A stretch of DNA of 64,000 nt, taken from the NCBI GenBank assembly GCA_006937955.1, contig SSNP01000006.1, positions 4,356,555 to 4,420,554 of the forward strand. Direction: 5' to 3'. Origin of the DNA: Pachypanchax playfairii. Its lineage: Eukaryota; Chordata; Actinopteri; Cyprinodontiformes; Aplocheilidae. Position 1 is the first letter of the stretch. Each line of letters opens with the position of its first letter. This document shows, piece after piece, positions 39,026-49,994 of this stretch. The position numbers and the translations under genes were made by a program. Below the pieces are notes generated by a model. The model did not search any database. It saw only the letters and a program-made list of their open reading frames with translations, and was not told the origin of the DNA.

Positions 39026-40506
39026 TTGTGTCTTCTTAATAGAGGCATTAACATTTTATAAAGAAAATTATGTGGATTTGAAGTAAAGATTCAACAAAGT
39101 TACTCATCTGTAATTTTAACTTCCTGGTCAAGAGTCAAACACTTTCCAGTTAAATTAAACAGAAATAAGATTTTCTAGATGCTTTTACCACAAAGTAAAC
39201 ACAGTTCTGCTAGTATTTAATTCCTTTTGCATGACTTCAGTCACTCACAGAAATATTTGCCTTTAAAAAAAGTCAGAGAAGGTCGTAATCTTTAGAATCA
39301 TCTGCACAGCTTCAATAATTTGGTTTGCATTTTGAATACAAGGGGGAGAAACTTTGGGAAAAAATATGGAAAAGCTTAAATAAAAATCCAGCAGAGTAAA
39401 CATTCGGAGGCAGGTTGGGATGTGAAAGAGTTCATCTCAGGTTTTGGTGATGCTCAAATATAAAAAACATACAAATAGTTTTGAAATAAAAGAGAAGAAG
39501 GAAGCTTTCAGCGGTATTTGTTTGTTTGTTTGTTTGTTTACTCATATATGTTCAGTTCTCATGATGACTGGCAGCTCCCTGTAGGCGTTCCCGCGGTGAC
39601 TCAGAAGTTGTCATAACTTATTTCATTATTTTCTTCCTGTTGAACACCACAGATGATGCACAGCGGCCTTAACAGATTGGACCAATTACTGCACTTTATC
39701 TAATATAATTCCTGGTCCAATTAAAATGTCAAATCTTTGGATACAACACTAGTTTTCTGACATTTCAGATTTCTTCTGTATTTTAAACTTTTTATAAAAT
39801 ATCAAAGTCCTATTTAAGAGAACAGCTCAGCCTCATTTAACTTCTAAGCTTCTAAAATAAAGTCTCATCTTGTGAGTCATGAAAAGCTTCTGTCAAACCA
39901 TCTGAAAATCACTTCAATAACTCTGACATGATTGCAGCTCTCTGCCTTGTTTTTCATCACTTCCTCAGTAAAGTACATGAACATATCTGTTCATATCTGT
40001 AAATTTAAAAATTACCAAATTACAGAGTATGTGCAGTTATACAGCTGAACAGTACGAGAAGCAAATTCAGTCGTGTATTTAAGGTTTGTACTCTGTGTCC
40101 AGAAGTTCTTTCAAAATGTCTTTTCATCTGCACAAGACTTCCTGTTATATATTTGTGGGTTTTAGTGTGAAATAAAAAGCCTGGCTGTTTATTTGGTGCA
40201 GCTGGTAGCATTGTTGTTTTATAATAAGATGGTTCGGCTCTATGCAGTTTTATGCTCTCTAATATTTGGGATTTCTCCAGGGACATGTAAAGTTCACTAG
40301 CAACTGGTGTGAATGGTTGTGTTTGTGTGGCCCTGAGATGGTCTCACCTGTCCAGGTGAAGATGTACAGGTGTACATGTTGCTCACTGAGAGTTTAGTTG
40401 TTAAAATAAGCAACTTTTTTCCAGATTCATTGTTTTGACGAATCTGATTTCTGGATGCAGAGCAGACTGTTCAGATGAAAGACTTTCCTAAAGGGGAATG
40501 CACCTT

Positions 40507-40520
40507 GTTGCCATAGCAAC
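40507..40520. promoter_or_regulatory. RFX-type X-box match
   Basis: GTTGCCATAGCAAC fits the RFX X-box pattern GTNRCC, zero to three bases, RGYAAC with a two-base spacer. RFX factors drive ciliary and neuronal genes. It is a single 14-bp match in a large intron, so use in vivo is only a possibility. Confidence 0.3.
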
Positions 40521-41860
40521 ACCTGTGATACCAGGCAGAGACTAGATGATGAAATGATGAAACAGGTCAGTGAAAGATGACTTTCAGATTCAACATCAGC
40601 TAAGAGTTCAGGGATTTATTTATACACTGATGTGACCATCAGTTCATCAGTCTGCAGCAGGACGGCTCGTCTCAGCGAAGGACAGACATGAACAACTTAA
40701 AAAACACTAAATCTGTAGTAACTTGACTTTACTGCAACAAAAAACTGTAATTAGATTAAAGAAAACACTTCAAATGATTAACAAATAGCAAAAACAGTCC
40801 CAAAGTGATACAAACTTACAAAATAAGAGCATGTAAATGATCAAGTCTTTACAGTGGGCAGCATGGTGTCATCAATTAATTTACTGCTACTTCTTATAAC
40901 CCCAGTATGTCAGATAATCATTTATATGTCTGCGCTCTAATTAGAGCAGAGTGCTAATTGGAAATAGCATGTAAAATTTTCTCTGTTCTGCACATGGAAA
41001 TAAAGTTATCAGTGTGAGATATGAACTGGGTTTAATCAGTCCGACGAACACAGCTGTACTTTGTTTTTTTGTTTTGTTTCTTTTTACCTATAAAACTCAT
41101 GTTGAAATTATGTGTTTTAAATCAGTACAAAATAACTTTTACAACTTTAATCTGCTGTTATGAAACTTGTCTAAGTGAATACTCACCATCAAACATGTTT
41201 GTCTTCATATGAGACACTCTGGACGTCTCTGGTCCTCCTATATTACACTAAATAACTTCAGTAATTCAGGTCTCAGCAGGAAGTGGTGTTCTGGTGATTT
41301 ATGCTGCCCTGATGAAAAATACCTCCATAGTACGAATTAACAACTTATTTCATATTGAGATATTATTGGATGTTTATACAGGTGAGTGTGACCTGTTTAT
41401 GATCCTTCCCTGATATTTTCTATATAAAAGCCCTCTGGGTCCTTATCGTTGGGTCCTTCTCCTCTGGGTGTGTCCAAACATTTGCCTGTTGCTCTGATAA
41501 TACAAAGAAAGTAAAAATAACATCATATTTAGTGTTTCTGTCCTGGAGAATTTATTTGATAGGTAAAATATATTTATGGAAAAATATAGAAACAAAAATA
41601 AACAATAAATCTGTTTATTGAAGTCAAGACTGTAGAACAGCACATGTGCAGAAGGAATCGGTAGCACATCTCAACAGGTAGCATATTTCTACAGAACATC
41701 GGTTCCAGTAACGGCCGTCTGAGACACGAGTGCAGAAAAGTTATTTAGTACTAATTTAACACAATAAAATGGCCACAGCGTTTAGACTAAATAAGTTGGC
41801 TGTTTGTTGCTTCCTCATTCAGTGTGGAATAAAGAAACCATTTTTCAAACATTCCTGTGT

Positions 41861-41862
<2 letters not shown>

Positions 41863-41898
<36 letters not shown>

Positions 41899-41917
41899 TG
41901 TGTGTGTGTGTGTGTGT
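41863..41917. repeat. (TG)n microsatellite with CG interruption
   Basis: About 27 TG dinucleotides with a GCGCG interruption near 41894. It is likely length-polymorphic and can adopt Z-DNA, a known property of alternating purine-pyrimidine tracts. Confidence 0.95.
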
Positions 41918-43009
41918 AGTTCAAGCCCTTCTGTCCATGATTAACAGGGGAACAAGGATAGATCCAGATTTTTTTTTAATAAAACATGCCAGGGCCATTG
42001 TGGAGTCTCGTTGGGATTATGTTTAGCCACCACGCTAATTTTACAGTCACATTCATATCATAATATGATACATATGTCAGTGTTTTCTAATGAGAACAGT
42101 CTGTAGCTCACCAGGATTTGTGTCTCAGAGGAAGTGAGATAATCTCTCATCCTAAATGAGGCTTGCTTCAAAGGTGGAAGTGAAACACACAAACATGCAG
42201 ACAGACACTGATATCCAGCTGATGCCTGTCACCATATGCAGGTTTAAATGGCAGGGGAAGCAGGGTGACCATCTGCAGACTCCCTACCACCCACACCTGC
42301 CTCCGCCTCTTGCTAAAAACACACACACAGCAGGGAGTGTCTTCTTCTCAAACCACATTAAAAGATTTGCTTCATTCATTGTAGTTATCATGTGTGGATT
42401 ATTTCCTGAGGATGGACTGTGAAATAAAAACATGTGATACTGCAAGGACATCTGAGAGATGTGCAGAAGCTTTAGCAGCTTTTAAATAATTTATATACAA
42501 TTTTAGGATTAATGTCATCAAAATAGTCTTTTTAATATAGAGTTAGTCACAAGCTTTGGCTCGAGGGGATAAAGTTTGTTTTTTAGATCCATTTAAACAG
42601 ATGTGCATTGAACCAATGATTCCTAGTGCAGGACATTGACTACAAATGACATGAGTAAAGAAACTGAAGCATTATTTCAGCGCATAAATCTGCAAGTTTA
42701 ACCTTATTAGTGCAAGTTTATTGTGTATTCTGTCTCAAAATTTTGCAGCTTGAATCATTTTACTTGATGTTTATACTATATAAAATGCTGGTGTCTGAGT
42801 TTCAATATTAGATGTCACCTAAAGGAATGATTATCATGCAGCATCTTTAATTTTAAACTAAGAACATCTTATGCAGAACAGCCATAAACTCATAGCTGTT
42901 TTCTTCAAATCTTAAAAATGATGGTATCTAGTATCATAAAGGATTTTGGATGATCTGGTTGTGATATATAAAACTGAGTTCTTCCCGTTTTTATGTTTTC
43001 TAAATTTGA

Positions 43010-43190
43010 TTAGCTTTGGCAGCCATCTTGAATGGCATCAGCTCCAAAGTTAATCAGCTGTAGACAGATATTCAATGATTACTTCCTGAGAGTTTCATTA
43101 AAATCTGTGTCGTGGTTCATGAGATTTCTTGGTAATGATCAGACACAGACACACAGGTGAAAACATCACCTGCCTTTTACCTTTTGGCAG
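43010..43190. repeat. Dispersed retroposon fragment
   Basis: GCAGCCATCTTGAATGGCAT, CCAAAGTTAATCAGCTGTAG, GAGAGTTTCATTAAAATCTG and ACACAGACACACAGGTGAAA occur in the order found in a common teleost repeat family, here diverged. No open frame. The family is recalled from general pattern, not matched. Confidence 0.42.
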
Positions 43191-45985
43191 CATGCAGTAA
43201 ACATTCCAGATGTTCCTTTGTTTTAAACAGCTTAAATAGTGTCTTGGTAACTGAATCATTTAGTAAAATTAATGTAACTTTTATGACTTGTAATGACCAA
43301 ACATCTGTCGGTTAGACTGTATTTAAACAATCTTAAAATAAAAAAGCTTTTTAGAAAATGATCCGACCCAGAACTTTATTATTTTCATAATAAGCTTCAG
43401 TTCCATTTGGAGGATTAAAGCTGGAAAAACTACAAATACAAACAAAATATACAAAAAACAGAATGTTTTTGAATGCAAAACTTTAAATTTCATGCAGACT
43501 GTCAAAATAAAAGCGCAATTCTGAACCATCAGGATAACAACTACTAGTTCTGTGATCATTTTATTATTTGTGTCTAATTTTTAAATTTGGTTTCTGATAT
43601 GAAACATTTAAGTTAGAGAAACTCACAATAGGACCAAATACTTTGTCACAACATCCTATTTGATCCTATAATCCTAATAAAATAATCTCACTACATGTTA
43701 CTAATTTTTTGTCACATTTCCTGTTCTTTAATAATTTGAAATTAGAAACCATCTTTTGTCAATGTAAGATGTATTTGGAGGGAGTTTGCAGCATGTTTGA
43801 GGATTCAGATGTGACATTTCCCCGTAGCGTCACTTCGTCATACAATGATTCAGTTTCCACCGAGCATATTTAACATCTGACACTTTGTGGATCCTTCCAT
43901 CTAAAGAGGTTTACTCTTGCAAGAGTGCATACATCTTGAGTATTGCTGGCCCCAGTGGGAACTAAGACTCATATCCTGACAGTGCTGGTGTTGATATATA
44001 CTCTACACAGCAAGCTACACAGAAAATGAAATCCCTAACCTTGGCAGCTTTAGTGCTAGGCTCTACTCATTGAGCTCCATGGGAAATTGAGTTTGCAAAC
44101 CCGGCAGTAGTGCTTTTAGCTCTAACCCGAAAGGGCTGAAAAACTGCAGAGTTTCAAAGTAAAGATCATATTTTCTTTTTGGTTCTGCAGAGACTGCTGA
44201 GGTCACCAAAGATGAACTTTTGCTTTGTTCTTAATTGTTTGGTATAAAAACTTTCCTCCAAGCTGCAGATTAGGATGAATATCATATTGTGTGTTAGATC
44301 TGCAGATTTGCAGATTTATTAAGATATGATTATTTCATATTCATTATTATTATTATTTAGCATCTGACCCTGCATGTCATTGGAAGAGAGGAGTAAGAAA
44401 AGCTCTCATAAAAAGGTTCTGAGGTCGTGAGTAAAGCCTAGAATGATCCTCTAATGTGTGCGCTAACACTGCTAATAAGATTTGGAGCAGATTGGACCGA
44501 ACAAGACCAGCTCACCCACTGCAGAACATCGAGCAGAGCTGCTCAGGAGATAAAGTCACTGCCAGAGCAGTTAAAGCCGTCAGTGATACGGCAGACAGCG
44601 GTCCAGTCAGGAACATCACAACCTGGCTGTAACCATCCTGCTGCAGGTTTTTACTGCAGCTTCTCTTTGCAGGAATTCTGCACATTAAAAGAACAAGATC
44701 ACAAAAATTACAAGTTTGATCTCATTATGAAGAATTTAATTTTTTTTTTTACCTTTTTACGGGCACCAAAACCTGAGCATATTGTTTTACACCTGCCTTG
44801 AAAAATGCAACAAAAACCTAGTTGGAATTTTTAATTCAGATGTGAACAACTTTTTAAAATCAATTACTTCCTTTTTCCTCGACATGATGCTCACATCTTA
44901 TAGCTTTGAGATTGTGGGAACGGTTTGTTGAATTTTCAGCTTTTTGCCAGCGTTACATACAAAAATCCAGATAAACCTCTTTTCTTTTCCAGCTGTGTTT
45001 GAACACTGTTTAAAGGGAATAAAGCTTCACATTTTTCAACCTTTTGTCTCCAAAAATGTGAAATCATACAAGCCTTCAACATCTTGATGCATCACTTGAC
45101 AGAATAAAATAACTCTGTTATTATGTAGTATTTTTACTAAATGTTTTACTCATTTTAGGAATATCAAAATTATGGTCTGTGCTGCTGGGGTAGTCTGTAA
45201 GAATAATAAACATATTTAATACATGTATGTTATATTAATACATTATGTATATTTGATTTCCTCTTTAGTTTTGACATAAAACAGGATTTTCTTGGTTTCA
45301 GAGCATATTTAACTCAAAATAACTGCAAATTGAGATAAAGAATCTAATAAAAAGCTTGTGTAGCTTGAAACACTCGACTGTGCTCGAATTCATTATATAA
45401 ACACACAATTTTCTCTCTTTAAACAATCAAAGATCTTTCTTTGTATCTAGAAGCTTTGTGACTGTAGAAATCCACGAGGAAGATGAATAAGTCTTCTGTT
45501 ATTTCATGATTAAATTGTTTTACAAGATATTTTGGCAGGAAAAATATTCCATCAATAAAGATGTTACATTTGAGACTTGCAAAGTACATTCATTGTTGTA
45601 ACAAATCAATTAAATGCATTCAGTGACAGCTCAATCTATTTAAAATTCCTTAATAAATGTGTTTGCTGTTGCTATTCAGCTGCACAAAAACTCACTTTGA
45701 AAACAAGAAATTTACAGAAAGATGCAAATGAGACTGAAATCTTTTATTAATAAAAATAAATACTAAAAATTGTTGTTGTTTATTTTACTCTCAAACAACT
45801 TCAATGTTCATATTTAAAAAAAAAAAAGTTTGCAGATTTATCATAAATATCAGGTTGTGTCTGCATGAGTCATTTCTTGTAACATACTAACATTAAATTT
45901 CTGATTTCATGAGAGCAGATTCAGTTTAAATCTGCACTTTAACATGATTACATCATTCTACGTTATTCTTAATAACCTGTATGTA

Positions 45986-46029
45986 TTTTTTCTCCCATTT
46001 TCTCTCCTTCCTGCTGGCTGGAACAACAG
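45986..46029 (+). promoter_or_regulatory. Microexon 3' splice region with displaced pyrimidine tract and TGC motif
   Basis: A pyrimidine-rich run (TCTCCCATTTTCTCTCCTTC and neighbours) ends near 46011. It is followed by 18 bases rich in G and A that include TGC at 46012-46014, before the AG at 46028-46029. A normal acceptor has the pyrimidine tract directly next to the AG, as exon A does at 22455-22479. A weakened acceptor with UGC between tract and AG is the described context for SRRM4 (nSR100) activation of neural microexons. Binding is inferred, not shown. Confidence 0.5.
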
Positions 46030-46053
46030 ATCACTTGGGCATTGAGTTTATGG
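46030..46053 (+). CDS. nrg3: nrg3 24-nt stalk microexon (HLGIEFM)
   Basis: A 24-nt exon between AACAACAG and a strong GTAAGG donor at 46054. It enters in phase 1 and exits in phase 1. Joined to exon A, the split codon reads Asn and is followed by HLGIEFM; the last base joins the next exon to give Glu. The same segment follows the EGF domain in mammalian NRG3, and an 8-residue HLGIEFME segment separates NRG1 beta1 from beta2 isoforms, so an alternatively used stalk exon is known in this family. Skipping would keep the frame and shorten the stalk by eight residues. The pyrimidine tract (about 45986-46011) is separated from the acceptor by CTGCTGGCTGGAACAACAG, which contains a TGC, a layout reported for SRRM4-dependent neural microexons. 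Its identity is nearly certain because flanking phases and peptide both agree; regulated skipping is inferred. Confidence 0.92.
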
Positions 46054-47639
46054 GTAAGGAAACTTTTCTTTTCTTGCATCTGCATGACTCATGACTGTAA
46101 ACATCACAGGGTTTCATGCTGGATCAACATCACACTGTGTGATTGTTTGCATGCAGAACAAGCATCAACACCCAGTAAATAGCACATTCAGATGAGTTTA
46201 ACACACATGGCATCATTATCTTATTTAACATGAAGGGAAAATACTGCTGAATGTGTTTTTATGTATCTACACGAACACTCCTGCATGCTGCATCTTATTT
46301 CTTTTGAAATTAGGCATTGTCTTTACTGTCACACCAATGCATTTATGTATCTGTACTTTCTGCACCATTTCTATCTCTATGCCCTCTTTCTCCCTCTTGC
46401 GCTATCTCACTTTCTTTCACCCACAATTGCTTATGAAGTGTCCCCTCAGAATACCAATGTGCTGCAGTCTCCTTGGAAACAGTGAGAACAGAGAGGCAGG
46501 CAGGAGCAGTGAGGGAGTTTTTGTGATGTTGGCACTGTTAGCAAATGAATTCCTCATTAGTATATGTGTGCGTGTGTGCACATTGTTGGCCAAAGTTCAG
46601 ATATGTGTGTCCAAAGTCCACAGTTTCCATAAATGTTGTCTGGATGAAACTTTTTCAGTCTTTTGTATGTTGAATATGTGTGTGTGTTCTGCAGGCACAT
46701 GCCTGTGGGCTGTGATGGGTGGATGCCAGCAGCTTCACCTCATCATTGCCAAGCTTCTCTCTCGTGTTTCTGGCTCTACTTGCAAGCTCTCTGTTGGTAT
46801 CATGGCTCAGGAGCACTAGTTAATGACATGCATGCTTGTTGTTAACTAAAGCTGCTCACTCTCTCAGTTGGCATCATTTGGATCCTTTCCAAGAACACAG
46901 GTTGGAAAAACCATCTCTAAGTCTCAGAGAATCACCTCCCCATCTTTTGAGTGTTCTTTCTATATTCAGAATGTTCTACCCGAACAAGTAGTGTATTTTT
47001 TTTCTTCTCCTGCCTGACCACCATGTTTGCACTCAAAAGAACCAAACCCTCCTGAGACAATCCAAACTTGGCAGTGACAGATGATCTTTTAAGGAAGAGC
47101 TATCCTGTAGGTTTTTCCCATTTATATTCAGAGACAGGTTTTATATCTTTGCAACATTCTTCAAGCTGCCACATTTTCTTCACCTCGCTAACGTCTCTAG
47201 TCCTGCCAACGTCCTCCCCGACATTGTGTTAAGCAGTGCATAGATAGATAAGCACCCCCCACACTCAACTGTGGCGTCTTGGGCGGGAAAAAAAGAAGTA
47301 TTCATATTGGAAGCAACTAATCTTTTTTAGACTTTTTTTTTTTAGTTCATCATATTTTGTTAAGGGATCAACAAACCATCATTCAGAAGGTCTGAATACA
47401 GAGATGAAAGTTACAGTTTTTGACTCTTGAATTTTGACTTTCAAGGACGTTTCATTATGTTTAAAATCAGCTGCCGTCACATCGTTTCTGTCATGTGGTT
47501 AAACAGCTACATATGAGTCAGTATACATATTTGAAAGATTAAAAAGGGTTTACAGTAACTTCTTCAAAAAGTTGATCCAGTTTTCATGGCCTCCACCACC
47601 ACAAAGCAAACGGCAGGTTTAATGACATTTAATGACCAT

Positions 47640-47765
47640 GTCAAAGTAATGAATGAGTGTAGATCTACAATGGATTAACCTCTGGAGTCATTCCAATTAA
47701 AGATGGCTGCCACAGCCAATCAACCTCACAGAAATGGCTACAACTATGTCAGAAACTCATCAATA
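47640..47765. repeat. Diverged dispersed repeat fragment
   Basis: CATTCCAATTAAAGATGGCT followed by GCCACAGCCAATCAACCTCA and AAATGGCTACAACTATGTCA resembles a fish dispersed repeat. The match is by memory and short. Confidence 0.32.
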
Positions 47766-47842
47766 AGCTCATTATGTCTTTTTTTCATGAACTTTTCAAT
47801 GTTTCTTTTGTTCAAAGGATTTTTACCCTGACGTGTTTCAAT

Positions 47843-48002
47843 TGTCACCTGCAGTCTTCCTCCAGGTGTTGGAGTGATGTGTCTTATCAGCTGTTTTTTC
47901 CTGTGGGCGTGACCAACCTAGTAGACCTGTCAGTTCTACCAGGCTGGCCACGCCCACAAGTGTCTGATTGTGTCTGGAGGAGGGAATCCCAGGTGTGTGA
48001 CA
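47843..48002. repeat. Foldback element with GC-rich stem
   Basis: The inner arms TGTGGGCGTGACCAACCTAG (47902-47921 and on to 47925) and 47935-47958 (CTACCAGGCTGGCCACGCCC within it) pair over 24 bp with an eight- to nine-base loop. Outer arms at about 47843-47865 (CACCTGCAGTCTTCCTCCAG) and 47974-48002 (CTGGAGGAGGGAATCCCAGG) pair with gaps. It is probably a non-autonomous inverted-repeat element. Confidence 0.65.
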
Positions 48003-49476
48003 GCTGGTAGGGCCCCTTGTCCTGGTTGATGGTCCCCTGGACTCGTTTCCTGATCTCGATGGTTCCCTTATCCATCGTTTGTACCTTTTGCTTCCTGTTT
48101 TGAGGATTTGTCCATGATCACAGTCCATTGAATGATTTAACCTTTTACAGTGATGTTACGTCTGATTTAAACTGTTTTCAAGATTTGACAAACATCATTA
48201 ACTCATCTAATTTAAATCTCGAGCATTACAGATGACACGTGACATGCAATTCTTTAAAGAATACCAGACCTTTTATTTTGAAAGTAATTGAATGCATATT
48301 ATCAAGAATTAAAAGTTTATGATGAAATGTAAAAAATATTATTTTTTAATTGAACCAAAGATTTGGACTGTATGTTAGTGTGTAACTCTGTCATGTGATG
48401 CACACTCACATCTTCCTTATTGTTGCTTTATTTCTCTTTAGCTCATCAAACAAAATATTTGAGATCATTTGTTTTTTCTGTTTATCTGTTGATGTGATCA
48501 CTCATGTTTCAGTCTTACTGTCAGACAGAAAGAAATCCTGCTGCACGCAGACAAACTCTCACACAAAAGAGGAAAAAATGCAGTTCTTTGATTATGGGTT
48601 TGATAAAACTCGCTAATGCTTCTCATCTTTAAATCCAGCCCATATTCTTATACATGATTTATGAAGAATAAACCTCCCTCCTCTAACAGTTTGTTTCTGA
48701 AGTTAAAATTAGAACAGAAGCATATGAAGGTTAAGATTTCTCCACCCATGACATCACCCACCCACCGTTTAATAAAACGGAAAATATATTCAAGAATCCT
48801 CGGATCCTGCCTTCCGCTTGATGAATTTTTTATGTATCAGGGCAAAAGGGGAAGAAAAATTCACTGTTCCTCGTCATGCAGCGGAGCAGGCATCCATCAA
48901 TATTTCCTTTCCATCTAGGATCACCGAACTCTGATGGAAAATGTAATGGTACATCTCTGAAAATCTGACTGATGACTGTAAATCAACGTTCGAGCAAAAT
49001 TCTACAGGCAGCGGTGATGGATTTTTTTTTTTTTTTTAGTTCATGTTGATTTACTACTCTGAGTGTTTAAAGTGAGTTTTTACTGTAAAAGTAAAGGAAG
49101 TGTGTTTTCCTTGTTTTACACATGAAGCAGACTCAGATGAAAAGTTTAGCAGATGAACTGAGATCAACGTTTCTGGTGAATTTTGGCTGGAATAGAAGAT
49201 AAAGCCGTGGTCATTTACTAATTAAGAATAAATATTTCAAACATTTCTTGTTTCTTTTGCAACATATTTCAGCTAACAAGTGATGACATTTGAAGCAGCT
49301 GCTTGTTCTGACTTACAAATGTCAAGAATTCTTATACACTAAACTTTTACCACCTATGGGAAATTTTGAACTGACATTTCATTCTCACCATTATCTAAAT
49401 ATCAAAGTGATCAATATATTTTGTTAAAAATTGGTGTTCCTAATATTTACTGCAGTTTGCTAAATTTATTTACTAG

Positions 49477-49994
49477 TTAAAGGTACAATATGTAAGAATA
49501 TTACAGGTAAATACTCACACAACAGTTTAATTTTCCACCGATATAAAGTTACATTGTAACAGATCTGGATCTCAGTCAGCTGGGTAGTCTCTAGCTTCTG
49601 ACCCGGACCAGAATCATTATTTACACGTCCAGACTTCCTGGTTCCATAACGAATCACATGTGAGTCTGCAAGGCTGCAAAGTCTTCAACACAAGCAGCTG
49701 TAATTCTACAACAAGCAGCAGCAAAAAGTAAGAAACCACCACATCCTTCCTACTGATCAGCTGAGCTGCACGTGATGGGGCGTTCAAACACACTTAGGAA
49801 AACTCAATGCTGAACAAATAGACCTTCAGATATTCCCAAAAACTGAACAAATACAAGAGAAACAAAACAACCATCAACATCAGAACTGGCAACCCAACAG
49901 AAACAACAGGGAGGGGAGGGGGGGAGAGAGTACGGGTTTGTTTTCCTACATGAACTGCAGGATTTGGATTTGACAACAAGGTCTAATTCTTTAA
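49477..49994. mobile_element. TTAA-flanked MITE, long copy in opposite orientation
   Basis: Begins TTAAAGGTACAATATGTAAG and closes with TTTGACAACAAGGTCTAATT and a TTAA at 49991-49994. Compared with the reverse complement of the 31.6-kb copy, it shares the left terminus, the ATTGTAACAGATCTGGATCT block and the right ACATGAACTGCAGGATTTGG block. It has about 330 bp of extra interior, including a G-rich run near 49912-49930. Its right terminus lacks about 14 bp of the inverted repeat, so it is probably immobile even with a helper transposase. Confidence 0.78.

Larger units (their letters stand above)
22554..46029 (+). other. nrg3: nrg3 intron between exon A and the microexon (23,476 bp)
   Basis: It starts with GTAGGT and ends with AACAACAG; both flanking exons share phase 1. 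It holds an AT microsatellite, a 26-bp tandem repeat, a CpG-rich foldback element, a mariner-type MITE, a TTAA-flanked MITE, two SINE copies, a perfect hairpin, a TG microsatellite and a retroposon fragment near 43.1 kb. CT-rich stretches at 24.60-24.98 and 38.10-38.48 kb give moderately long open frames with no recognisable protein. I see nothing specific in 22.95-24.6, 25.3-26.2, 32.2-35.0, 39.1-40.5 or 44.2-45.9 kb. Confidence 0.9.

Noticed and set aside
44454..44801. 115-codon open frame
   Set aside because: No recognisable motif and ends in poly-T-encoded phenylalanines; consistent with chance.
46253..46819. 188-codon open frame just after the microexon
   Set aside because: Longest non-repeat frame, but no recognisable domain; cysteine- and leucine-rich low-information translation, and it lies in the nrg3 intron. 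Most likely chance.
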